NCBI GenBank assembly: GCA_030490835.1
Contig: CM059972.1
Span: forward strand, 88,645,137 to 88,709,136
Direction of reading: 5' to 3'
DNA: 64,000 nt
Source: Annona cherimola
Taxonomy: Eukaryota; Streptophyta; Magnoliopsida; Magnoliales; Annonaceae
Below are positions 15,401 to 23,481 of this stretch, piece after piece; position 1 is the stretch's first letter, and every line of letters begins with the position of its first letter. A model generated the notes under the pieces. That model worked only from the letters and a program-made list of their open reading frames with translations. It made no database searches and was not told the DNA's origin. The translations under genes were made by a program, and so were the position numbers.

Positions 15401-16417
15401 ACAAGATGTCCAGTCTTGCAATTACTTGCATCACTGGTTTTATGCTGCACAGCACACCACCAGTATTAAATTTCTTTTAAAAACCCAATGACCGTGATCC
15501 AAAATGAACATGAATCCTCCATGAAGGTGGAAATTCCCTAAACCTTGGTGATTCTTGTTATTAGCTTTTGATGATGTTAGTATTGGTCTTGGAGAAAGTT
15601 CTCACTTGTATTGGGGTTTATCCTTAATCCTAAGTGGGTCTATCATGGGAGGTTGAACAACACGAAGGAACAGTAGCCGAATGCTGTTCATGCAGTTGCA
15701 GAGGAAAAATTGGATTTAAATTTTTGAGCTCGTTGTATGGTCATGTGACTAATATTTGGGATTGGCATGGTGGAGTCTGGCTGTTACTGTTTGATGATGA
15801 TGAGATGATGTCTTGGAGTGCTGTATCATTAAGTTTCATTCTCTCTGATGCATAGGACTTCTGCTGAACAGATCAACAAGTTCTTGCTATCTTACTATAC
15901 TAACCTACAAAGGAAATAACTTGTCATTCTTGTACACAAAGGGGAACTTGATCCAAGAAGTGCTTTTAATTGTTCTATGAATGTTGACATGGAAAAGATG
16001 TGGTGGGTCCAACCCTATGGTATTTCATTTCCCTCAAGCACAGAGTTGAACTAGCCCAGATGACACAGTTTTGACTGTATCCCAAAATATTTTAATATTT
16101 GCACCAGCTCTTTCTCTGTCAGAAATGCTATGTAATATTTTAATAGTTGTATGTGCATCATTATGCAGGTAAGTATTTATCCTCCTGTTAAAGCGCCAGT
16201 GGAATTCTCAATGCAGGTATAGCTTTGAACTCAACTGAATATTTATCTTTCATTTATATGCATTGGTCGCATTGGGATGTTTTGTATTGTTTTTGTTTTC
16301 TTCCAAATAAATATGGAGATAACTTATCATGACTGTTTGTAGCAGGCTTCCTCCAGTGAGTATATACTGTGGAACACTTTAGGAAAATGCCCTTCTGCTG
16401 CCTCACCAAAAATGTAG
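446..16417 (+). CDS. AP5M: AP-5 complex subunit mu (AP5M), eight coding exons
   Basis: Medium subunit of the AP-5 adaptor complex, which works in late endosomal/vacuolar sorting without clathrin. Coding exons: 446-510, 2478-2624, 4343-4654, 6649-6938, 7083-7984, 9333-9389, 16169-16216 and 16346-16417. All introns are GT-AG and the phases join exactly: 1893 bases, 630 residues, close to plant orthologues of about 610-630. The start is chosen because the protein opens MHGCSIRALWIL, as in other plant AP-5 mu proteins. Exons 1-3 (residues 1-174) form the N-terminal longin-like part. Exon 4 adds an Ala/Ser/Thr-rich linker (about 215-245). From about 275 runs the mu homology domain, with blocks such as KQPAWKPYLFKG, MYDRDEIPDV, EGLPDVSFPL, GNFVLMRYQA and FCWQAYNYAK. 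The C-terminus, ILWNTLGKCPSAA, is also conserved. Intron 6 (9390-16168) is very long and full of transposons. Exon boundaries come from frame continuity and my memory of the family, not from transcripts. Confidence 0.93.
511..2477 (+). other. AP5M intron 1
   Basis: Donor GTAATA at 511 and acceptor GGCAG at 2473-2477. The 1.97-kb interval is AT-rich and stop-laden. I see no transposon termini or RNA gene in it. Confidence 0.7.
2625..4342 (+). other. AP5M intron 2
   Basis: Donor GTTTAT at 2625. The acceptor is a tandem TAGCAG at 4337-4342, giving two possible exon 3 starts three bases apart. The interior has an AT-rich stretch at about 2870-3120 rich in ATATTA words. No gene or element termini were recognised. 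Confidence 0.65.
4655..6648 (+). other. AP5M intron 3
   Basis: Donor GTATGG at 4655; a stronger-looking GTAAGT lies five bases downstream but would break the frame. Acceptor GCTAG ends at 6648. Two diverged copies of a GTGGGATTC-AAGTCA word lie about 120 bases apart near 5228 and 5343. A purine-rich stretch occupies about 5670-6020. No coding content was recognised. Confidence 0.6.
8568..8848. mobile_element. Tourist-like MITE in AP5M intron 5
   Basis: A 281-bp element with terminal inverted repeats GGGTGTGTTTGG / CCAAACACACCC and a TAA target duplication on both sides (8565-8567 and 8849-8851). The subterminal arms repeat the word AAAAGTTTT. There is no coding capacity. The 3-bp TWA duplication and TIR shape fit PIF/Harbinger-derived Tourist MITEs. 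Relatives of this copy occur at 17.6-19.3, 26.1 and 37.5 kb. Confidence 0.85.
10017..10225. mobile_element. Second-type Tourist-like MITE in AP5M intron 6
   Basis: A 209-bp element flanked by TTA duplications (10014-10016 and 10226-10228). The ends are inverted: the left reads GGGCCTATCCAGGAGCATCC and the right mirrors it with GGATGCTTTCAAACAGTCCC. Terminal sequence differs from the GGGTGTGTTTGG family, so it is a separate subfamily. Confidence 0.75.
11545..11604. repeat. Compound trinucleotide microsatellite (AAT)n(ATC)n(ACC)n
   Basis: Three trinucleotide runs follow each other without a break: AAT units to about 11573, then ATC units to about 11585, then ACC units to about 11604. Each run differs from the next by one base per unit. 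Confidence 0.85.
11640..14200 (-). pseudogene. Degenerate RTE-type LINE (endonuclease and reverse transcriptase), antisense in AP5M intron 6
   Basis: A non-LTR retrotransposon broken by many stops and frameshifts. Read on the - strand from about 14195 downward, an apurinic-type endonuclease appears first, with VINLISAYAP near 14000 and later QIDFF and HRLLV near 13230-13340, words typical of the RTE clade. At about 12480-12570 a decayed reverse transcriptase core of the FIDLEKAYD type is recognisable. The C-terminal tail at 11732-11992 carries CWVIKEQHMHRMSVAEMRKL, which aligns with plant RTE reverse transcriptases. A foldback element (about 13386-13740) has inserted within the endonuclease part. 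The 3' end near 11640 is approximate. It lies antisense to the host gene and is removed with intron 6. Confidence 0.8.
13386..13740. mobile_element. Foldback (long inverted repeat) element inside the LINE
   Basis: A nearly perfect long hairpin: arms at about 13446-13520 and 13615-13692 mirror each other, for example ATAGAGCTAGGTGTATTTAA against TAAAAATATCTAGCTCTA. The outer sequence contains CCCCCATGAGTCCGG. It interrupts the LINE endonuclease and shares arm and centre words with foldback copies at 17.4, 20.7 and 33.5 kb. The exact ends are uncertain. Confidence 0.7.
14241..14269. repeat. Homopolymer block T13-G16
   Basis: Thirteen T followed directly by sixteen G, in intron 6 just beyond the 5' end of the LINE remnant. 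The exact run lengths may be affected by sequencing. Confidence 0.8.
15154..15377. mobile_element. MITE with GGGTCCA termini in AP5M intron 6
   Basis: A 224-bp AT-rich element opening GGGTCCATTTGGC and closing ATGGACC T, with TGA on both flanks (15151-15153 and 15378-15380). Interior words match the Tourist-like family in the window. The TIRs are imperfect, so this is a decayed copy. Confidence 0.6.
16217..16345 (+). other. AP5M intron 7 with tandem acceptor
   Basis: A short 129-base intron. The donor is GTATAG and the acceptor region reads TTTGTAGCAG, so splicing could use either AG. Use of the first would insert one Gln codon before the final exon without changing the frame. Confidence 0.7.
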
Positions 16418-17380
16418 GGACTCTATCAGGAATTTACCATCATTAATTTTTTTTTCTTTTTCTTTCCCAGTTTTTGTTATTCCATTCATTGGGGCTTGTA
16501 TCTTTCTTATTCATGATGTAGCCATTTGCAATGCGCTGTTGGACAAAAGTAGGCACTAGTCAGGCTATAAGTGTGCTCATTGAGTTTTGCCTATTACTGA
16601 TTTTACCTGCTGTTGCTCATCCAGATGGATTCTCGGTCAATGCGATCTTCTCAGCGTTGGCTGTTTCCAATACGTGTTTTTCATATCACAAAGAAAAAAT
16701 TGGCATTGGCTGTCTTCACCCCGTCTTCACCAACCCGACCCCCTCTTCCTCCCTTTTTTTAGGGCAAAACTCAATATACTCACAAGTTTTGCGCTTAATT
16801 ATATATATTCATGAACTTCTAATAATTCTTTTCATACTCATATTTTTTGTCCAAAATCCTATTTATATACATGCTGTTAAGAAGAGCTATTAGCCTATGT
16901 AAAACAACCAAATTGTCCATGTCCTAAATGGCTAATCCCTACCCTAAATTGCTGTTTATGCCTTATTTTTCATTTGAGCCCTAATTTCTATTCAAATAGA
17001 GATTTGGATAGAAATTTTGAATAAAAATTAAGGCTTAAATGAAAATTAGGTAGTGAATTGCAAATTAAGGTAAGAATTAGGGCATGGACAAATTTGTCAT
17101 TTTACTAGGCTAACAGGTTCTTAACTGTGGATATAAATGGAATTTTAGACAAAATATGTGAGTATAAGAAAATAAGGTATGATCGGATTAGGTGTATTTG
17201 GCATTAAGTGTAAAACATGTGGGTATATTTGAAATTTACCTTTTTGAGTAAGAATGACTACATTATCTTTTCAACTTTTCTCTGGTTCTTTATTTATTTG
17301 TTTTGCAGCTGCAATCCAAGCCTAATAATATTTTATACTCCGCCTATGCACATGAGTGCATTTAGCTTCGGTACACCTGT
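16418..17380 (+). other. AP5M 3' UTR and downstream intergenic DNA
   Basis: After the stop at 16415-16417 the 3' UTR must end somewhere in this stretch; I could not fix a poly(A) site. Pyrimidine-rich runs occur near 16447-16475. A 120-codon open frame at 16531-16893 lacks family resemblance and I do not call it a gene. From about 16880 the sequence is AT-rich with words such as GGGTATATTTG that recur in the 25-30 kb repeats. Confidence 0.5.
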
Positions 17381-17441
17381 GTGCAAATATTTATTTATTT
17401 TTTATATATTTTTTTAGAAGTTTTTTTCATAATCGTTAATT

Positions 17442-17612
17442 TAAGTGTATTTAACATGTGTATCATTTTTAAAATCATTTCAGAGGGTTTTAGCTTTTTT
17501 TTTTTGGATCTTTAAAAATTAGTGGTGTTTTTAGTAAATTTACTAAAATACCATTGATTTTTAAAAATAAAAATTTCCAAAAATGATAAAAATTAATACA
17601 CATGTTAAATAC
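17442..17612. mobile_element. Foldback element, copy 2
   Basis: Mirror-image arms: AAGTGTATTTAACATGTGTA on the left and TACACATGTTAAATACACCT on the right. The centre reads AATTAGTGGTGTTTTTAGTA, as in the copy at 20.7 kb. Outer ends are blurred by the adjacent MITE. Confidence 0.65.
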
Positions 17613-17624
17613 ACCTCAAGTGTG

Positions 17625-17876
17625 GTAATACAAACATGTCAAGTTAAAACTTTAAACCTAAACTTCTCATTATTCATAACTATTTTATTTTTGAATTATT
17701 TATTTACATCTTTATATATAACTATTTTACTTTTCAATTATTTTTACACAATTACGTATACAAATAACCTATCTATTATAATTTTATTCTTTGGACTCAT
17801 CTTTATTTTTTTCATATCACATTATTTTCTTTTATGTTGAAAACATTTAGAAGTTTTGTCACTTCTTAAACACGCG
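17625..17876. mobile_element. Tourist-like MITE, decayed copy adjacent to foldback
   Basis: The interior follows the 8568-8848 element word for word in order (CTATTTTATTTTT, ACACAATTAC, ACCTATCTATT, TCATATCACATTATTTT) and closes near AAACACGCGACTAA. The left end is fused to the foldback element, so its TIR and target duplication cannot be read clearly. Confidence 0.65.
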
Positions 17877-18176
17877 ACTAAATTAATAGTCATGTTAAAA
17901 AGTTTTTTAAAAAAATATAGAAAATGAATATTTGCACTCGGGTAGGATTAATTTCCTTTATACTCCGCATTAGTTACAACACCTAGCGTTTAAAAAAGAA
18001 AGGAAATTCGGAACTGATCCACAATTTCTTATACTAGCTTCGCAGCTTATTAGCTTATCAGGATAAGTACCATTTCGGATTTGATTTGATTTGATTTTTA
18101 CAAATCTAACCCCCGTGAATTTGGGTTTTAGGATATTTGCCCGTATGTATAAACATTAACAAAATTAAACCTCTAA

Positions 18177-18434
18177 GGGCATGTTTGTAGACAAACTTCT
18201 CAAATAATTTTTTTTTAATTTCTACAACCATTTTATTTTTTAATTATTTTTTTACATTTTTCGTGTAATTATTTAATCATTTCTGCACGATTATCTATAT
18301 AAATAATTTATCTATTTTAAATTTATTTTTTTATTTATCATCATTACTTTTATTATATTATATATCATTTTTACCAATTTAAAAATATTTATAATAAAAA
18401 CTTTTCATCAAAAAGTTTTACTTTCCAAACACAC
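18177..18434. mobile_element. Tourist-like MITE, copy C
   Basis: A 258-bp element opening GGGCATGTTTG and closing CCAAACACAC, with TAA on each side (18174-18176 and 18435-18437). It has the same internal order as the intron 5 copy. Confidence 0.8.
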
Positions 18435-18437
18435 TAA

Positions 18438-18738
18438 GAGTGTTTTTGTAAAGTGAAAATTTTTTGATGAAAATTTGTGTAAAAGTCATTGAGATGAGAG
18501 AAAATGATGTGATAAGATATAAGTAATGATGAGAAATAAAGAAAATAAAATTAAAAATAGATGTGTTAGTTGTATAGATAGTTGCGTAGAAATGATAAAA
18601 AAATAGAGTAGTTTGTATATGAAGGAAATAATAAAAAAATGAGGTAGTTATGGAGAGCGAAAAGTTTTAGATTAAAAAGATTTAGTTGAAATAAAAAGAT
18701 TTAATTGAAAGGTTTTTTTTGTAAAACAAACACACTCT
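18438..18738. mobile_element. Tourist-like MITE, copy D, opposite orientation
   Basis: It begins directly after the TAA shared with copy C and reads as the reverse complement of the family (GAGTGTTTTTGTAAAG at the left, AACAAACACACTC at the right). Internal words such as GATGTGATAAGATAT and GTATAGATAGTTG are the reverse of those in copy C. Copies C and D form a back-to-back pair. Confidence 0.75.
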
Positions 18739-18741
18739 TAA

Positions 18742-19283
18742 GGGGGTGTTTATTTAGGGTGTGTTTGATAATGAGTATAAAATGTTAAGTTAAAATTTTT
18801 CAATATAAAATTTTTTCACTCTCCACAATTTTTATATTTTATAATTATTTTTTTATATTTTTTTATACAACTATTTTACTTTTCAATCATTTCTACATAA
18901 TTACTCATACAACTAATTTATTTATTTTAATTTTATCATCTTTACTCTTCATTATTATCCATATCATATTACATCATTTGACAACTTTTATTTTTAAAAA
19001 TTTTTCACCAAAAGTTCTACTTATTCTCAAACACACCCTTAACACACTTTTTATTTTTTACGAAAATTCTATTTTTAATTATTTCTTCATATTTTTCTAT
19101 ACAACTATCTTATTTTTTAATTATTTCTAAATAACTATCCATATAATCAACTTATCTATTATAACTTTATTCTTTTTACTCTTCATCATTATTCTTATCT
19201 CGTCACATTATTTTCTTGCATTTCAAAAATTTTTTATCATAAAAACTTTTCTTCTAAAATTTTATCATTACCCAAACACATTT
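18742..19283. mobile_element. Tourist-like MITE, copy F, split by copy E
   Basis: The left piece (GGGGGTGTTTATTTA, from 18742) and the right piece (ACACACTTTTTATTTTTTAC from 19042 to about 19283, ending ACCCAAACACA) make one family member once the nested element at 18757-19038 is removed. A TAA lies on the left at 18739-18741 and again near the right end. Confidence 0.7.
18757..19038. mobile_element. Tourist-like MITE, copy E, nested in copy F
   Basis: A 282-bp element with TIRs GGGTGTGTTTGA / CTCAAACACACCC and TTA on both sides (18754-18756 and 19039-19041). It is the closest relative of the intron 5 copy in the window and the younger of the nested pair. Confidence 0.82.
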
Positions 19284-19402
19284 TAAAGTTAAAACTTTTG
19301 CTAATCTAATGTTGTGGCTACATGACATTAATGCCAGTTGAGTAAAAGAAGTAACAAATTTCATAATGCTAGTTCTACCCCTGCCAAATGTGATTTTAGT
19401 TA

Positions 19403-19992
19403 GTGGTGTTAATGGTTATGATAAACCCATTAACCTGCTCATCTAACCCGTTTATAAATAGGTTTGGATTGAGATTTTTGAATAAATGGATTATAATCCG
19501 TCACCTGTTTAACCATTTAGTTAAATAAACGGACTAGGGTTAAGATTGTATAACCTGTCAACTCGTTTAGTAACTCATTTAACCTGTTTAACCTATTCGA
19601 CTCATTTAAATATTTTAATTCATTAAAGTTCTATATATAAATGTAAATTCCTTAGTTATTTTTCTCCTCTACGTCTTCCTTCCGTCACCTAAGTTTTATT
19701 TTTATGATACAACCCCAATTCTATTTCCTATTATTGCTCTATTTTCATTTCCTCTACGCTGAAAACATTCACGTATCTCCTTGTGGGATTATTATTTACT
19801 AGAGTTTAAATTTTAGGTCATCTGCTAGACAAACTATTAACAACCCGCTAACTCGTTTATTAAATGGATTGTAAATGGGTTAGAGTTGAGGTTTTTTAAA
19901 TGAGTTAATAAACGGATTAGGGTTAAGATATTTTAAATAAGTTAGAATTAATATTAGACTCCAACCTGTCCAACCCAATCCGTTAACACCAC
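19403..19992. mobile_element. hAT-like non-autonomous element
   Basis: A 590-bp element with ends GTGGTGTTAATGG / CCGTTAACACCAC and flanking octamers TTTAGTTA (19395-19402) and TTTAGTTT (19993-20000), a one-mismatch 8-bp duplication as expected for hAT. Both subterminal zones repeat short words such as AACCTGTTTAACC and GGATTAGGGTTAAG, typical of transposase-binding repeats. No coding content. Confidence 0.7.
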
Positions 19993-20000
19993 TTTAGTTT

Positions 20001-20718
20001 CTCCTCCATTTCCTCCCGTGCGAATTCGCCGGTGCGTTCTGATACCCCCTGTTACGTATAACGTATCAGCTTATTCATTAAGAATGGCACAAGGGTTGGA
20101 CCGAAGCATGCCATTAATTCAATTCTAATTAGGGTAAGTAGCATGGTGGGCACGCAACGAACAACAAGGTCCTACGGATGCATAAACCTCCACCCAGCAC
20201 ATCTACACATTCAACAGGAAGCACAATTCCGCAATAAGAACCTGTCAGCCAGTGGGACCTATGTCTAGGTGTGAAGAACAGCAAAATGAAATTATGATCC
20301 ATTGCTGCATCCATCGACAAGCAACAGGCATGAGCTGCCGCACTAATAATGCCACTAAATTGTCTATTAGTATTAGGTCTTCTCGATGTTGCCGGAAGTT
20401 CTTTTGTTTTGCCCTTTTTATTAATGAATTTCATGCGCCCATATATGAATTTGACGTCATTCCCCTTTGCAGCACGAATGAAGGACTCTCTAAGGGAGGA
20501 GGTTCGATGCTGAATGGTACGGGAGAGACTTTGATTTTATTTTTTATTTATGGAAAGTGATTTCGACACTTCAAAATATAAAACGGCTTTTATTAACTTC
20601 CGGTAGCCACAGGGTTTGATTAGCACAAGTTAGAAATTTGGAGGGATAATGTAGAGGGTCAGATATTAAAAAAATCGCCCTACATTTATATCAGTGATTA
20701 GTTTGGGACTGTCATCTT
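20001..20718. other. Intergenic stretch, no gene recognised
   Basis: Less AT-rich than its surroundings. Open frames of about 100 codons overlap on both strands (20129-20434 and 20252-20560), but neither resembles a known family and they share the same bases, so I call no gene. It may be old unique sequence between transposons. Confidence 0.4.
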
Positions 20719-21053
20719 ATGCACCCGGGTGCATTGAGCCTTAATGCACCCGGGTGTACTACACCTATTTTTTTTGAAAATTTTTTCATAAAGCTGTTAA
20801 TGTAGGTATATTAAATATATGTATCAATTTTTACTATTTTTGGAGACTTTTAGATTTTTTTTAGATTTTTAAAAATCAGTGGCATTTTAGTAATTTTATA
20901 TCTAAAAACTCCAAAATTGGTAAAAATTGATATATATATATATATATATATGTTAAATACACTTATATTAACTGATTTGTAAAAAAATTTCGAAAAAATT
21001 AAAAAAAATGGTTGTATGCACCCATGGTTGTATGCACCTGGGTGCATACAACT
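20719..21053. mobile_element. Foldback element, copy 3, with palindromic ends
   Basis: The ends carry short perfect palindromes: GCACCCGGGTGC twice at 20721-20756, and at 21028-21053 an imperfect palindrome built on GCACCTGGGTGC. Internal arms mirror each other (GTATATTAAATATATGTATC against ATATATGTTAAATACAC), and the centre reads AAATCAGTGGCATTTTAGTA. A (TA)n run at about 20931-20951 lies in the right arm. Confidence 0.75.
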
Positions 21054-21304
21054 GTAGCCCATTAGTTTGGGCCTCTACGGGTACTGCTCGAAAATTCATC
21101 TAGTGGGGTTGGGTTGAACCTGACTTGGCCCATCGAACCCAACAAAAGAATATGTTTTAGGGCTTGCGTTTGTAGAAACGGAGCCCGATTTCTTCTACTT
21201 ATATTTAGTATAAAATACATTAATTGTAACACATAAAACTATATTTCTTCATAGTCATGTATTTTATATTACTTATATTTATATTTGGATGCATATTCGG
21301 GGCC

Positions 21305-21733
21305 GCTTCTATGAAAATCCTCATTATGAAAACTCTTTTATTTGTTTAGTATCACTATATGTAGGCCTTATTTGTAAATGTACAAATCAATATAATAAAA
21401 TGATTTAATACTAAATATCAATTTTTAAGTAAATATTTTCAACATGCAAAGTATCTAAAATATCATTACTAAATTGGATAAATGATCTTATAAAGTATTA
21501 TTACATTCTAATACATATGATAATGAATCTAAGTATTTTTTTAAATTTATATATGAATGTACCTAATTTTGAGTAAATGTGACTTATACACATATTGAAT
21601 CTGGATGAAACTTAGTCTCGTAACTAAATAAACAATGTTAAATACAATGAATGGATTAAATTTTTATATCAACCATTAAAAAAACGAAGAGAGTTACATG
21701 AAATCACTTCTATATAACCTGGTTACACAGAAG
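21305..21733. mobile_element. Non-autonomous element with GCTTCTATG ends, copy 1
   Basis: It opens GCTTCTATGAAAATCC and closes AACCTGGTTACACAGAAG, giving short imperfect inverted ends. A second copy at 34125-34620 has the same ends and the same internal run (TTAAAT-CAATG, then ATCAACCAT-AAAAAA) in the same orientation. It has no coding content, and I could not fix a target duplication or assign a superfamily. Confidence 0.5.
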
Positions 21734-22382
21734 TGTATCTCATATATATTTATCATGTTGAAATTATATTATGGATAAACTATACTTTTTTTTACTTATA
21801 TTTTAGTTTATATTTATATAATTTACTTTTACATTTATTAGTTTTCTTCCTTCAACTTATTTTGCAAAGTTAAACTTTTTCTAAAATTATATTATAACAT
21901 TATAGTTTAGGTTTTACTAACAAAATTAGGATTTATATCTTTATAAATAGTGTTAACATTAGGGCTAAGGCAAACCTATATTCCATGAACGTAGTTGCAC
22001 CCTTAGTTTTGGCTGGGTGCATTGATTACTTAGATTATGAGTGCAACTTAGGTCAGATAGGTCCGGTTTAGGGTTGACCCTACACTTACCTTATTTCCAA
22101 AAACTCTTACCTACCCTATTTTAGGTCGGGCCGATTATAAGCATACCCTATACTACTTTTGAAGGTCGGGTCAGTTTCAATTTCAATTCCAAATTAGTTC
22201 TCCGAATATTTGAATCTTGGGTATTAAAATATGAACCTACTTCGCCCATTTTAGGATACTCAACCGGTGACCCGTCGGATACTTTACTCAATTGCATCGC
22301 TCAGATAAATTGCTTCAAGAATGATCATGTGTTCCCACGCAAGCCTTGTCAATTGTTGCCCGGCAGGCACTTTCTTAGCTTC

Positions 22383-22650
22383 CGACTTCATGTTAGCCTT
22401 GGGGGGGTTTTTTCGACTTCATGTTAGCCTTGGGGGGTTTTTTGGGGTGGGGTGGGGTGGGGGGGGGGTGTAGTTTTCCCGGAATGCATAATTCATGATG
22501 GTCAGAAGTCGTTTCGCAGCCAACATGGATAACATTACTTCCGCGTGCGCTAATTAGAATCGATAATTAGCTCAATCAGCTTTGTATAACAAAACAAAAT
22601 GTTTGGCTATCATCAATACGAAAAAAAGCAGTATGCATTGATATAAGCCA
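22383..22650. repeat. Direct duplication, copy 1 (downstream of GATL)
   Basis: About 250 bases (CTTCATG-TAGCCTTGG, TTTTCCCGGAATGCATAATTC, then AATGTTTGGCTA and AGCAGTATGCA) are repeated at about 22876-23080 in the same order and orientation with moderate divergence. Within this copy a short block ending in GGGGGGTTTTTT is itself doubled. Confidence 0.75.
22444..22470 (+). repeat. G-rich tract with G-quadruplex pattern
   Basis: Three GGGG runs separated by single T bases are followed by a run of about ten G. This fits the canonical intramolecular G-quadruplex pattern with one-base loops. The tract lies about 1 kb beyond the stop codon of GATL, which is on the opposite strand. Confidence 0.7.
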
Positions 22651-22875
22651 TCCATCACTCATATACCAACTTGAGATCAACCTAAAATTTGTCCAGAGAA
22701 TTATGAAAAAAATGTAAGAGTCAGGTCGATCTTTTCCCAATTGTTGTTACAATCAAGTTAAACTGTTAGGATTAGGCAAACCTCGACCCTTATGACCTGC
22801 CATGATCCTAATCATACCTAATTGCGCCCCTACTTTGGATGACCTACTCTTGTTTCCACCTCTAGTTGCACCCTA

Positions 22876-23080
22876 CTTCCAACTTCATGCTAGCCTTGGT
22901 AGGCAGTTTTCCCGTAATGCATAATTCGTGATTATTAGAAGTCTTTAATTTCACAGACAACAGAGATAATGTTCTAAATGTCTGAATAATAATCAATAAT
23001 CAGCTCTATATAACAAAAAAAAATGTTTGGCTACTATAAATACAAAAAAGAAAAAAAGAAATACTAGCAGTATGCACAAC
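22876..23080. repeat. Direct duplication, copy 2
   Basis: Second copy of the block at 22383-22650, about 490 bases downstream: CTTCATGCTAGCCTTGG, TTTTCCCGTAATGCATAATTC, AATGTTTGGCTACTATAAATAC and AGCAGTATGCAC in the same order. It lacks the G-rich insertion. Confidence 0.7.
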
Positions 23081-23481
23081 GTAAGCTTTAGAGAAAAAAA
23101 AAAACAAAACAAAAAGAGAAAAGCAAAAGAAAAGGAACCTCTTAGTTCTTGGTAGATGTGTGGATGTACTGACTCCTTTACCAATATTGACATGGGGTCA
23201 TGGGTGTGGATGTTCTAAATCCTTTACAGGTATTGACATGGGCCATCCGCCACCATTCTCCTCCAATCGGCAAGAGCAGCCAAGTGGTATTGGCATCAGC
23301 TGAATTTCTTCATCGTTCCTTGAATTCATTCATTTCAATGAGTCTATGGTAGTCCCATGAGTCCATTCATTCCTTGGCAGCAGCGTCCTTCTTCTTTATC
23401 ATCATCATCATCATCCAACGAGTGCTGCTTTGGTTTTGTTAATTAATTCCCATTGAGATGTGTTATAGGCGGGTTGGGTCA

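Larger units (their letters stand above)
22041..22872. mobile_element. Possible non-autonomous hAT-like element with GTGCAACT ends
   Basis: The left edge reads GTGCAACTTAGG and the right edge CTCTAGTTGCACCC. The interior opens with GGTCCGGTTTAGGGTTGACC. A similar arrangement at 58771-59577 suggests a family. I see no clear target duplication, and the duplicated G-rich block lies inside it. Low confidence. Confidence 0.3.

Noticed and set aside
16531..16893. 120-codon open frame after AP5M
   Set aside because: No family resemblance, AT-rich downstream DNA, overlaps a second frame; likely chance.
20129..20560. Overlapping open frames of about 100 codons on both strands
   Set aside because: They share the same bases, have no recognisable domain and no promoter signals; not enough to call a gene.
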